Part shown: positions 21,160 through 30,434 of the stretch, piece after piece
Position numbering within the stretch: position 1 is the stretch's first letter
Layout of the letters: every line of letters starts with the position of its first letter
Assembly: GCA_963758025.1 (NCBI GenBank)
Contig: CAVWUA010000005.1
Span: 310,001-374,000, forward strand
Direction: 5' to 3'
Length of the DNA: 64,000 nucleotides
From: CAVWUA01 sp963758025
GTDB lineage: Bacteria > Planctomycetota > Planctomycetia > Isosphaerales > Isosphaeraceae
The notes under the pieces: model-generated
Databases searched by the model: none
Told to the model about the DNA's origin: nothing
What the model saw: only the letters and a program-made list of their open reading frames with translations
Position numbers and translations under genes: made by a program

Positions 21160-21229
21160 GACCCTTTGCCTTTTCACTCCGCCTTCCCATCCCACAGACG
21201 CCAGCTAGCCGACTGAGGGCTATCGTTCG

Positions 21230-23415
21230 ATGAGCTCCGCACCCACCCAGGCTCCTGCTCTGCCCGCCGGCCAGTCCGCCGAGCACCTGAAGGTCAAGCT
21301 CCGGCCGGATCTGGTCGTCCAGCCGCAGTTCTACGAGGGCATGACGCACTACGTCGTCAAGGACCCGATCGCGCTGAAGTACTTCCGCTTCAAGCAGGAG
21401 GAATACTTCCTGCTCCAGCAGTTTGACGGCAAGCAGAACCTGCAGGAAGTCAAGCGGATCTTCGAGCGGAAGTACCGGCCCCAGACGATCTCGGTGGACG
21501 ACCTGATCCGCTTCGCCTCGCAGCTTCACGAGGCGGGCATCGCGCAGATTGACACGCAGGAGCAGGGCAAGGTCCTGATCGAGCGACGCCGGAAGAACCG
21601 CTTGAAGCGGGTCTGGCAGTTCGCCGCGAACATCCTCTACCTGAAGATCCCGATCATCGACCCCGAGCGTCTCCTGACGCGAATGTACCCGTTCTTCCGC
21701 TGGATCTTCACGACGTGGTTCATCGCCGCGAGCGTCGGCCTGATGATCGCCGCGTTGACGCTGGTCATTAGCCAGTGGACGACCTTCCAGGCGAAACTGC
21801 CCGAGTTCCAGAGCTTCTTCAACTGGCGCACGATCGTCTATTTCTGGTGCAGCCTGGCCGTCGTGAAGGTCATTCACGAGTTCGGCCACGGCTTGACGGC
21901 CAAGCACTTCGGCGGCGAGGTGCACGAGATGGGCATGCTCTTCCTCGTGCTCACTCCCGCGCTCTATTGCGACGTGACCGATAGCTGGCTCTTACCCAGC
22001 AAGTGGAAACGGATCTGGATCTCGGCGGCGGGGATCTATGTCGAATGTTTCCTCGCGTCGATCGCCACGTTCGTCTGGTGGAACACCGAGCAGGGGCTTC
22101 TGAACAGCCTCATGCTGGCGACGATGTTCATCTGCTCGGTCAACACGATCCTCTTCAACGCCAACCCCCTGCTCCGCTACGACGGCTACTACGTCATGGC
22201 CGACTGGCTGGAGATCCCCAACCTGCGGATCAAGAGCACCCAGTTCTTCTCGTACGCGTTTCAGGAAAAGGTGCTCGGCCTGGAAGTGCCGGTGCAGAGC
22301 TACATGCCCCGCTCGCGCCGGACGCTGTTCGTCACGTATGCCATAGCCAGCTATCTCTACCGCTGGTTCGTCACATTCAGTATCGTTTACTTTTTGAGCC
22401 AGGTTCTGAAGCCGTACAAGCTTCAGACGATCAGCTACATGCTGGCGATCGGCGCGCTGGTGCCGCTGGTCGTGATGCCGGGCTACCAGATGATCAAGTT
22501 CGTGCGCAACCTGGGAGGATGCGTAAGGTGAAGAAGGCACGAGCGGCGGCCTGCTTCGCGGTGTTTTTCGCGATCGTGGCGGGAATCTTGCTGATCCCGA
22601 CGCCGTTGCGGGTCAAGGGAACGCTGGTCCTGACGCCGGCCAAGCCCGGCAAGGTTTATCCGGAAGTCGAGGGCCGGCTGGTCGATCTGAACGTGCGGGA
22701 TGGTGCCCAGGTCAAGAAGGGGGACCTCCTCGCCTCGTTGTCTAACCCCCAGAAGCTTCGTGAGCGCGTGGACCTGAACCAGCAACACGACGTCCACTTC
22801 GTCAAGTACGAGGCCCTCCGCCGTTCGATGAACATCGACGACTACGGCCTCGCGCGGCAGCACCTGGATCACGCCCGCGACCTGGAGCCCGCGCTCAACA
22901 AGATCAACGAGCAAATCGGCAAGCTCGACCTCTACGCCCCCCGCGACGGGGTCGCCGTCGGCGTGCCCGAACCGGAAACCAAGGGCCAGTGGATCAAGCC
23001 CGGCGGCAAACCGTTCTGCGAGGTTGCCGACCCGCACAAGCTGGAAGCCCACCTGATCCTCGACCAGAGCGACGTGGACCTCATCGACGAGAAGAGCACC
23101 GCGTGGATCAAGATCTACGGCAACAGCGAGGAGACGATCCAGAGCTGGGTTCAGGAGATCGCCAAGCGCAACCGCGAAGAAATCCCGCCCGAGCTGTCGA
23201 ACCTGGCCGGGGGCGAGATCGCCACCAAGCCCGATCAGAAGACCGGCGAGGCCAAGCCGATCACCGCCGTCTTCGAGGTCATCATTCCGGTCAATAACCG
23301 CGACCTGAACCTGGAGATCGGCCAGCGCGGCTTCGCCAAGATCGACGGCGGCTACCGCTCGGTCGGCTGGTGGCTCTGGCGGATGATCACCAAGACGTTC
23401 CACTTCACGCTCTGA
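21230..23415 (+). CDS. PqqD-like + site-2-type metalloprotease (M50) + HlyD fusion (one frameshift)
   Basis: About 729 residues. Residues 15-105 read as a PqqD-like winged-helix domain (LRPDLVVQPQFYEG...EYFLLQQFDGKQNLQEVKRIFERKY...LHEAGIAQID). A polytopic M50 domain follows with HEFGHGLTAKHFG (HExxH, about residue 215) and LFNANPLLRYDGYYVMADW (the N-P-D-G second ligand motif, about 312). After further helices come one membrane helix (FAVFFAIVAGILLIP) and HlyD lipoyl/beta-barrel parts (VDLNVRDGAQVKKGDLLASL; LYAPRDGVAVG) ending at 23415. The layout matches the putative peptide zinc metalloprotease family related to B. subtilis YydH. The frame breaks at about 22514-22518; length modulo 3 fits one missing base. 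ATG 21230 begins the homologous region. Confidence 0.88.
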
Positions 23416-23476
23416 TCTCCGCCGGCGAACGCAGCGTTCTGTCCGTCCATTCTCTGACGAAGCGCCAAAATGCGAG

Positions 23477-23516
23477 AGGGGATGGCTCTCCCGAAAGGGT
23501 TGAGCCATCCCCTTTT
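23477..23516 (+). terminator. Strong Rho-independent terminator of the HlyD/M50 operon
   Basis: AGGGGATGGCTC (23477-23488) and GAGCCATCCCCT (23502-23513) form a perfect 12-bp stem with a 13-base loop, followed by TTTTCT. It lies 62 bases past the stop at 23415. Confidence 0.9.
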
Positions 23517-23686
23517 CTCATTGGTGTCGATCCGGTTCTCACGCACGAGGAAGCGGAAGGGGCCGAACCTTGGGTTGGGAGTTTCACCAGAATAAACTAT
23601 GCGAATTGCCCGGTCTTGGTGGCTGGGGTCTCGTCTGTGTCACCCGACGGCAACGCCACGGCCCAGGAGAACCCCCCTCAATCCCC

Positions 23687-23697
23687 CCTTGGTAAGG
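23687..23697 (+). repeat. Target-site duplication, left
   Basis: CCTTGGTAAGG directly precedes the left terminal inverted repeat and recurs at 25239-25249 directly after the right one. Eleven bases is within the range for IS4-type elements. Confidence 0.8.
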
Positions 23698-25238
23698 CAG
23701 TGCTGTCAGGGTCTTGGCCTATCGTGCCGGATAGGACGCCGATACCATAAGCTTCCGTCGGACACCAGTTTGAGGATTCCTCAGGAGTGCCTTCGTTATG
23801 GACGGCGTCGTTTTTTCCGCCGCAGTGCTTGAGAACGTACCCTTGGCCGACGCGGCGTGGCGAACGCTGTGTTTCGCAATGGACGATCGCTGGTTGGACG
23901 ACCTCTGGACGCGAACGCGCGGACGCTGCTACGAGCGGGAACTCAAGTTCCGTACGCTGGCCCATCTCGTCGCCGAAGCCTTGTTGCAGCACAGCGGCAG
24001 TGGCCGTCAAGCCTTCGAACGCGGTCGGGAGGCCGAGACGCTGACGACGTCGATCGCCTCGAGTTTCGAGAAGCTCGGGAACCTGCCGGTGCCCCTGAGC
24101 GAGGCCTTGCTTGAAGAAGGCACCCGGAGGATGAGCGCGCTCCTGCCCGCGGCCCCGGCGGTTGACCCCCTGCCGGACTGCCTTGCGGATTTCGAAGTCT
24201 TTGGCGCGGACGGCAAGGCGATCAAGCATGTCAAGCGACTGCTCAAGCCGTTGCGCAACTTGCGGGCAGGTATCCTGGGTGCGCGTGCGTCGGTGGGCTT
24301 GGACCTGCGGACGGGTCTGGCGGTGGCGATGGTGGGCCATCTCGATGGCGAAGCCGGTGAAGCGGCCCTGACGGAAGCCCTGCTGGCCAGGTTGGCGGCG
24401 TCGGCCCATCGTGTGGGGAGGCCGTGGTTGGCGGTGTTGGACCGACTCTACTGCAACCTGAGTTTTCCCCAGCAGGTGATCAAGGCCGGCGGTCATTTTC
24501 TGATCCGTTATTGCGCCAATACGACCTTCGTTCCCGATCCGACCAGGCCGCGCAGGAGGGCGACGACACCGACGGGCGACGGGTCGTGCAAGAGTGGGGC
24601 TGGCTGGGCAAGGCCCAGACGGGCGGCCGACAGTTCGTCCGCCGGATCACGAAGTCTCTGCCCCACGGCAAAGAGATCAGCGTGGTCACGGACCTGTGGG
24701 ACGAGGTCCGGTATCCGGCCTCGGCGATGCTCTCGGCCTATCGAAGTCGTTGGGGGATCGAGACCGTTTTCCACCAGATCACCGACGTGTTCTCGTTGAA
24801 GCACCTGATCGGAACGCAGCCGAAGGCGGTGCTGTTCCAACTGTCGTTCTGCCTGCTGTTGTACAACACGCTGCAAGTCGTACGCGCCCACCTGGCGTCG
24901 TACAAAGGGTGCGTGGCGAAGAAGATTTCCAACGAGAAGCTGTTCTACGACATGAAGCGGGAACTCGTGACGGTCAACGTGCTGGTCAAAACGGAGACCT
25001 TGCTCTCGTTGCTGGGGCCGGTGCCGACAGCGGCCGAGTTGCGTGACACGCTGCGGATGAGGCTGTGCGGCGCATGGAGCGATCGCTGGTGGAAAGCGCC
25101 CAGCTCCGGGGGTGGCGGGCACCAGAAGGTGAAGACGCGCGTGCCTGGCAACCATACGTCGACCTACCGGGCTCTCCAGCAATCCCATGAACGAACGACC
25201 GTGGCGTCTGCGGCCCTCCAAAGACCCTGACAGCACTG
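23698..25238 (+). mobile_element. IS4-type insertion sequence, 1541 bp
   Basis: Bounded by perfect 18-bp terminal inverted repeats CAGTGCTGTCAGGGTCTT (23698-23715) and its complement (25221-25238), flanked by an 11-bp direct repeat, and filled by one DDE transposase gene. Because the duplication is itself near-palindromic (CCTT...AAGG), the inverted repeats can also be read as 22 bp. Perfect ends and intact duplications indicate a recent insertion. It sits in the gap between the convergent HlyD/M50 and subtilase genes, so no gene is disrupted. Confidence 0.92.
23798..25230 (+). CDS. IS4-family DDE transposase (one frameshift)
   Basis: About 478 residues catalysing cut-and-paste movement of the surrounding element. 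The C-terminal catalytic block YRSRWGIETVFHQITDVFSLK carries the IS4 signature Y-(2)-R-(3)-E-(6)-K; the first acidic residues lie in SKxLADFEVFGADGK-type context (ADFEVFGADGKAIK) and in AVLDRLYCNLSF. The frame breaks at about 24535-24545 (after VPD) and resumes QEGDDTDGRRVVQEWGWLG. Length is one short of a multiple of three, so one missing base (or a real inactivating deletion) is implied. AGGAG ten bases before ATG supports the start. The last codons overlap the right inverted repeat. Confidence 0.88.
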
Positions 25239-25249
25239 CCTTGGTAAGG
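25221..25249 (+). repeat. Right terminal inverted repeat (25221-25238) plus target duplication (25239-25249)
   Basis: AAGACCCTGACAGCACTG is the exact reverse complement of the left end; CCTTGGTAAGG follows as the second copy of the target duplication. Confidence 0.85.
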
Positions 25250-25370
25250 GGGGAAGCAAGAAAAGCGCCCGTGCGAACTGAATCCGGCGCTCGCCTCGGA
25301 CGGTTTGCCTGGCTTGGTCAAGGGGGACGGAATGAAACGCCCGTGCCAAAGGGGAAGCCGGCTCCTCGGT

Positions 25371-25408
25371 CTCTCCCCCTTACCAAGGGGGAGCTGGAGG
25401 GGGTTCCG
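25371..25408. repeat. Palindromic intergenic repeat, copy 2 (inverted)
   Basis: CTCCCCCTT (25373-25381) and AAGGGGGAG (25385-25393) pair around ACC; the outer part GGAGGGGGTTCC matches, in reverse complement, the GAACCCCCCTC flank of copy 1. It lies in the 323-base gap before the subtilase stop; the rest of that gap holds only the hairpin at 25480. Confidence 0.75.
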
Positions 25409-25479
25409 GCAAAATCGCAGAACCGCGCACCACGACGAATGATCTGTCTCATCCACCTTCTGAGAACCCCAAACGTCAA

Positions 25480-25522
25480 CCGGCCGGTCGCACTCCCGTT
25501 GTCGGGGAGTACGGCCGGCCGG
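25480..25522 (-). terminator. Large hairpin downstream of the subtilase gene
   Basis: CCGGCCG and CGGCCGG arms enclose an inner ACTCCC/GGGAGT stem with a short loop. It begins 40 bases past the minus-strand stop at 25562. No T-run follows, so it may act with the neighbouring palindromic repeat. Confidence 0.5.
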
Positions 25523-25561
25523 ACTTGAGCCGTTGGCGGAGACGAGCGTTCGATCAGGAGA

Positions 25562-28500
25562 TCAATCGAACGGATTGATCGCACTGAGGAATTGCTCCAA
25601 CCCCGATTTTTCCTTCGGCGGCTTGATCTCGCCGCTGGCGATCTTCTCGTGGAGCATCTGCAACCGCTCGGCCCGGAGCTGTCGCGGCGTGATCGTCGGT
25701 TGGGTGGAGTCCTGCGTCGTCGTGGACGACGAGTTGTCCGAAGTCGAGGTCGTGCCGCTGGCGGTCTGGGCCTGGCTCGTCGGCGGCAGAGATCCGGCCG
25801 GGATCGGCACGGGGGTGGCCAACGAGGAGTTGGCCGAAGTTGACGTGCCGCCGAGGGTCGGTGCCGTCACCTTCTGCTGGTTCAGCGAGTTCTGGATCAT
25901 CTGGAGCAACTGGAGCCGGTACAACTCGTTGGGGTCCTGCTTGGGCGGGTCGGTCTGGGTGTTGCTAGTCGGCGTCGTGGGGGTCTGCCCCGTCGTTGGG
26001 GTGTTCTGCCCCGTCGTTGGGGTGGTCTGCCCGCGATTCGACGGTTGTGGCGTGACGGGAGTTTGCGTCACCGGCTTCACCGGCGTCACCGGAGTGGGCG
26101 TCGGTGTGTTCTTCGCATTGTTCGATGCGTTATCGAACAGGGTGTAGAACGGCGTCACCGTGCCCGGCAACTGGCCGCGACCCACCCCGAACCGCGCGGG
26201 GGAGTAGTGGCGGAAGCGGCGGACGATCTGCGGCGGCACGAACGTGTAGTTCGGCAGGAGGGCCTTGAGGCTCGCGTAATTCCGGGCCGGCGTCGGGTCG
26301 AGCAGGTAACCCATGTTCGACGATCGCTGGCGGTCGGTGACGACGAAGGAATCGGGGGCCGGCAAGAGCGTATGGGCCAGGTTACGGAGCTGGTCGATCG
26401 AGATCGAGCCGTTGAGCTGGCCGTCCGCCGCGTAATCGAGGAAGTTGAACCGGCGTTGCAGGACATCGGGCTGATCGGGGAATTCCCCGACCGCCGTCGG
26501 GAACGCCTGGTCTCTCGGGATCCGATCGACACCACCGAGCAAGGCGGCCATCGCCCCGGCCTCATTCAGTCCGGAGACCCTTGCCGTGTTGACGAACGCC
26601 TGGATCTCGGCGGCGGTGATCAGGCCGTTGTTGTTGCCATCGATCGCGTCGATGTAATTGTTGGAGATGAGGAAGTTCAGGGCCTCGGTTCCCTCGATCG
26701 CGGCGATGGCGTTGCCGACGTCCACTCGGGAGAACTCGCGGTACTGGTCGGTCGTGCCGCGAATCGTCGGCGGCAGGATCGTATCCGCCGGGTTCGGCTG
26801 GTCGAGCGCCGGCACCGCCGTCCACTGGAGGATGGCATTGATGCCGTCCGGCGTGGCATACGCGTCCAGCGGCAAGACGTTCCCATGCACGCCGAAGTTC
26901 AGGACGTTGGTCCCGACCGGCATGTTCAGGTAGGCATCGGCGGTGACGCCTCCGCTCTGGGCCAGCTTCGTCCAGTAATCGATCGCCGAGGCCACCACCG
27001 CGTACGAGCCGGTCACGATCGCCGAGGACATCGACGTGCCCGCCGAATCGAAGACGACGTAATCGTTGCCCGCTCCGGCAATCGTGCGACGGAAGGTCGG
27101 GATGTCGATCGCCGGCGCGGTGTAGTCGGTCGTGGCCGTGCGGTTGGACGAAGCCAGAATCTTGTCCTTGAAGATCAAGGCATCGCTGGCGACGAGGGTC
27201 GGGTCGGAGACGTTCGTGATCGCGGTCGTGCCGTCGAAGATCGTCCACGGACCGATCGGCCGGGGAATCACACCCAGGCCCGGGTCCGTCGGCGGCGTGT
27301 TGGCTCCGGCGGCGAACGGGAACGGATACGAACCCGTCACCGAGATCGCCTCGTTGAGAATCGCCGGCATCGATGCGCCGTTGACGTCGCCCAGGGTCGC
27401 CGTCGCGGTGGTGCTGCCCAGCGGCACGCCAAACTGGCCAGCCGCCGCGATCCCCTGGATGCCCTTCTGCCGCATGTTGTAGAGCTGATTCTTCAGCGCG
27501 ATGACCACCTGCCGGTACTGGCGGAAGGCCGTGCCCTCGGTATCGAACGAGGTCAGCGTGCCGAAGCCGTAGTTCGCCGCGACGATCCGGTCGAGCTTGT
27601 TCGGCCGGACCGGGTCCGCGACCAAGGGGTTGTCGTTCAGCCACTTCATGCCGTTGTAAAGCAGGTCGCTCGTCGTGTTCTGCGGCGGAGCGAGGTTCGG
27701 CGTGAAGATGTTGACCGGCACGATCGTCGATTGCGGAACGAACTGGTTGATCACGCCGGCGACGAGCGTGCCGTGGCCGTTGATCAGCGTATCGACGGCG
27801 TTGTCATCGTTCCCCGCGCCGTTGGTGAAGACGTTGTAACCGTTCGCCACGCGACCGCGCAACGGAGGCGTCAGGGCATCCACACCCGTATCGACCACCG
27901 CCACGGCCATGTCCTGCCCTTCATACGGCACACCACGCGCCCGCAAGTCACCCAGACCGACGAGTTGACCGGTCGTGGAGTTGGCGAGGCTCAGCGTGGA
28001 CTTGAACTGCCAGATGCCGTCGTTGTCGGCCGCGTACAGGGTCGTGCCGTCGGCCGAGAAGGTGATGCTGAGCGTCGAGTGAGCGAACCCCGACGAATCG
28101 AGTTCCTGATCGACGTTGAACCCGTCGGCGAACGAGTGAATCACCCCGTCCGGGCCGATGCGGACGATCCGCCCGCCAATGTCCGGTCCGGTCTGAGTGA
28201 ACACCGGCACGAGGTTTCCGGCGGCATCCTGCGTGACGCCGATCGCGCCGTTGGCGAAGACAGGCACGTGCACCGGGTTGTCCGTCGGCAGCGGGTCCAA
28301 CGGGGTGACGTCCACCGAGAGGCCCGTCCCCAGGTCGGAGACGAACAGGCTGCCCTCGTAATCCGGCGGATTGGGAGCGACCGTCGGCAAGGCCCCCGCG
28401 ACGGGTGTGACCGTCGCTCCATACGAGAAGTAGCCGTACTCGTCGTAGGCGATATCCTGGAACTGGCGGAACGGGGTGATGATGGCCGCGGCCTCATCGA

Positions 28501-29556
28501 CGGTCGTGAAGTTGGGGTCGGTATAGCTGGCGATGATCGGCGCGCCGTTGTTGATCAACAGGTTGCCCGCCAGCCCCTGCACGCCGCTTAACCCTGGCGT
28601 GGCCGGAATACCGCCGCCGGCCGGAAGCCCGAAGTCGGTGAAAGCCGAGTAAACCGGCGACGGATAGATGCTGTTGGCCGAGGTCAAGCCGACCTGAGGG
28701 CCGAAGGTCAACGGCGTCAACTGCGCCCCCGTCGGCAAGATCAGACCGTCGAGAGGCTGGCCAGGAACGAACTGGTTCGCGTTGAAGAAGATCGCGGTAT
28801 CACCGCCCGTGCTGGAGGCGTCTCCCACGAACAGGCCGCGGAGGAACTGTTGTTGTTCGGGCGGAGGCACCAGCAAGGCGCTCGGCCGGATGGCGAACTG
28901 CCCGGGAGCTTGACCCGTGAACTGAATAAACGCCCCCATGAAGGTCCCGTCCGGGGCGATCCGGAAGACGACGTTCTTGCTCGGGTCGGACCGGTCCAGC
29001 GAAGAGACGAACATCGACGGCCGACCGTCGAAGTAACCTTCGGAGTCGAACGCGATGTCGTACCAGTTGACGAGGCCGGTCTCGGTGCCGGCCGTGTTCC
29101 CAGCGTTCTGGTTGAGCACGCTGTTGAGGTCGAAGAAGATCGACGCCTTGCCGGTCGCCGGATCGACTCGGTAGATCACGCCGGGGTTGTCGATCGCGTT
29201 CGTGCTGTTCGCGGGAGCGCCCGCGAAATCGCGTAGACGCCTTTGCCGAAGTCGCCACCGGGACCTGCCTGGATCCGCACCATGTCTCCGCCGAAGACGC
29301 TCGACGGCGTGAGCTGCGAAACCGAGGTGAAGCCTGCCGCGCTGTCCGCCACGGCAGCGCCCTGGGTGACCGACACGGTGCCCAGATTGGTATTCGTGGG
29401 CGTAGCGGCCGCAGTGAAGGTCGCCGTATTGCCGAGAACCGTCACCACGGGCGCCGGCAGCTTGCGGTCCTCCAGCGGCATGACGTTTTCCAGGTGGTAA
29501 CGACGCCGGCGCCGAGGCGCCGGGCCGCCTGCCTGCGGCCGGGAAGGGTGAGACAT
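25562..29556 (-). CDS. Giant extracellular subtilisin-like protease with low-complexity tail (one frameshift)
   Basis: About 1332 residues. The N-terminus MSHPSRPQ...RRRRRYHLENVMPLEDRKLPAP carries the Arg-rich LExxLEDRxLx-type motif seen on planctomycete surface proteins. A propeller-like region (WYDIAFDSEGYF, QDIAYDEYGYFSYG, TFSADGTTLYAADNDG) precedes an S8 peptidase domain with all three catalytic motifs: VDTGVD (near 27890), NGHGTLVAG (near 27770) and GTSMSSA (near 27030). An EF-hand-like loop DGNNNGLITAAE lies near 26625, then a Thr/Pro/Gln-rich tail (about 25700-26130) and a basic C-terminus. The frame breaks at about 29232-29238; length modulo 3 fits one missing base. AAGGAG seven bases before ATG 29556 decides the start. 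Confidence 0.85.
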
Positions 29557-29951
29557 TCCTGTATCTCCTTGGGCGGGACTCGTCCATCCTGAACCGAGGC
29601 CGGCCGGGCCGGCAGTTCCCGGTATCGTCGCATCCGGCGGCCGATCATCAGGAAATGCCAGCGGCACGCCGATGCCCTCGGCGCGTCCATCCTGCGCGGT
29701 CCGCTCGTCTCAACACTCAGAATCGGCCGAAACCTACCCGGAAGATCAGTGAAATCACGCGGAAGAACCGCAAGAGCGGAAAGGTGAGGTGAGGTGAGGT
29801 CGGGGCGGGCTATCCGACGGATCAACGCGACATCAACGACAAAAGGGGCTCCGAAGAGCCCCTTTTCGCCGGAAACCAACCTGTTTCGCGGATCTACGAC
29901 GTTCCTGGAAGACACCCGTCGTGGATGCCATCGCAAACGTGAGCGCGTGAA
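29557..29951. other. Gap between DUF3467 gene and subtilase
   Basis: 395 bases containing the terminator at 29841-29866 and a short tandem GGTGA repeat (four units, about 29784-29803). The subtilase promoter should lie here but no clear boxes are visible. No ORF is supported. Confidence 0.4.
29841..29866 (-). terminator. Rho-independent terminator of the DUF3467 gene
   Basis: AAAAGGGGCTC and GAGCCCCTTTT form a perfect 11-bp stem with a CGAA tetraloop; symmetrical A/T tails let it work in both directions. It lies about 85 bases past the stop at 29952. Confidence 0.9.
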
Positions 29952-30329
29952 TTACTCGACCACGCCCTGAGGCCCGACCGAACCCTGCGGGCGGGTCTGC
30001 TGCTGGAAACCACCGGCGCGGCGACGGACGTCCAGCTCGATCGAGCCGAAGGTCCCCTCGTGCCGCTGGATGGTCATGCCCAGCGCCGTCAGGAGCCGCT
30101 TGGCCGTGTAGAAGTTCATGACAAGGCGCTGATTCGCCTTGACGTCCTGCCGGCCCTGAGCGAACGGCTGAGGATTCAGACCGAAGTCGAGGATGACTTC
30201 CTCCGGCGTGGCGGTCACGCGACAGAAGTTTGAGTACGACGGTACGGTACTCGAATCATCGACAACCACCTCGGTCTGCGCCTGCTGCTGTTGCGGTTGG
30301 GGCGTTTCCTTTTTCTCGTCCTCGGCCAT
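29952..30329 (-). CDS. DUF3467 family protein
   Basis: 125 residues. After a Gln/Pro-rich disordered N-terminus (ETPQPQQQQAQ) comes the compact domain VPSYSNFCRVTATPEEVILDFGLNP...ANQRLVMNFYTAKRLLTALGMTIQRHEGTFGSIELDVRRR, which matches the DUF3467 pattern; the function of that family is unknown. No membrane segment. A Met 12 bases upstream exists, but GGAGGA between the two ATGs, seven bases before the second, selects 30329. It follows the Kdo transferase gene on the same strand with its own terminator. Confidence 0.85.
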   Translation of the reverse strand: MAEDEKKETPQPQQQQAQTEVVVDDSSTVPSYSNFCRVTATPEEVILDFGLNPQPFAQGRQDVKANQRLVMNFYTAKRLLTALGMTIQRHEGTFGSIELDVRRRAGGFQQQTRPQGSVGPQGVVE

Positions 30330-30434
30330 TCCATCCTCCATCTAGGGTTCAATAGGGAGAGGCGCGATCGATTCCAGAGGGAGGGATTCCCCCGGTCATT
30401 CGTCGCATCAGTCTGACCGAAACCCTAGTACGGA

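Larger units (their letters stand above)
23668..25253. repeat. Palindromic intergenic repeat, copy 1, split by the insertion sequence
   Basis: Removing the insertion sequence and one target duplication restores GAACCCCCCTCAAT followed by CCCCCCTT-GGT-AAGGGGGG, a perfect 8-bp-arm palindrome. Copy 2 of the same repeat lies inverted at 25371-25408. Such CCCCCTTGGTAAGGGGG elements are common bacterial intergenic repeats. Confidence 0.75.

Noticed and set aside
23668..25408. Short repeats considered as a CRISPR array
   Set aside because: Only two palindromic copies, in opposite orientation, with an insertion sequence between; no regular spacers and no cas genes.
29784..29803. Tandem GGTGA microrepeat
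   Set aside because: Only four 5-base units in a noncoding gap; no evidence of function.
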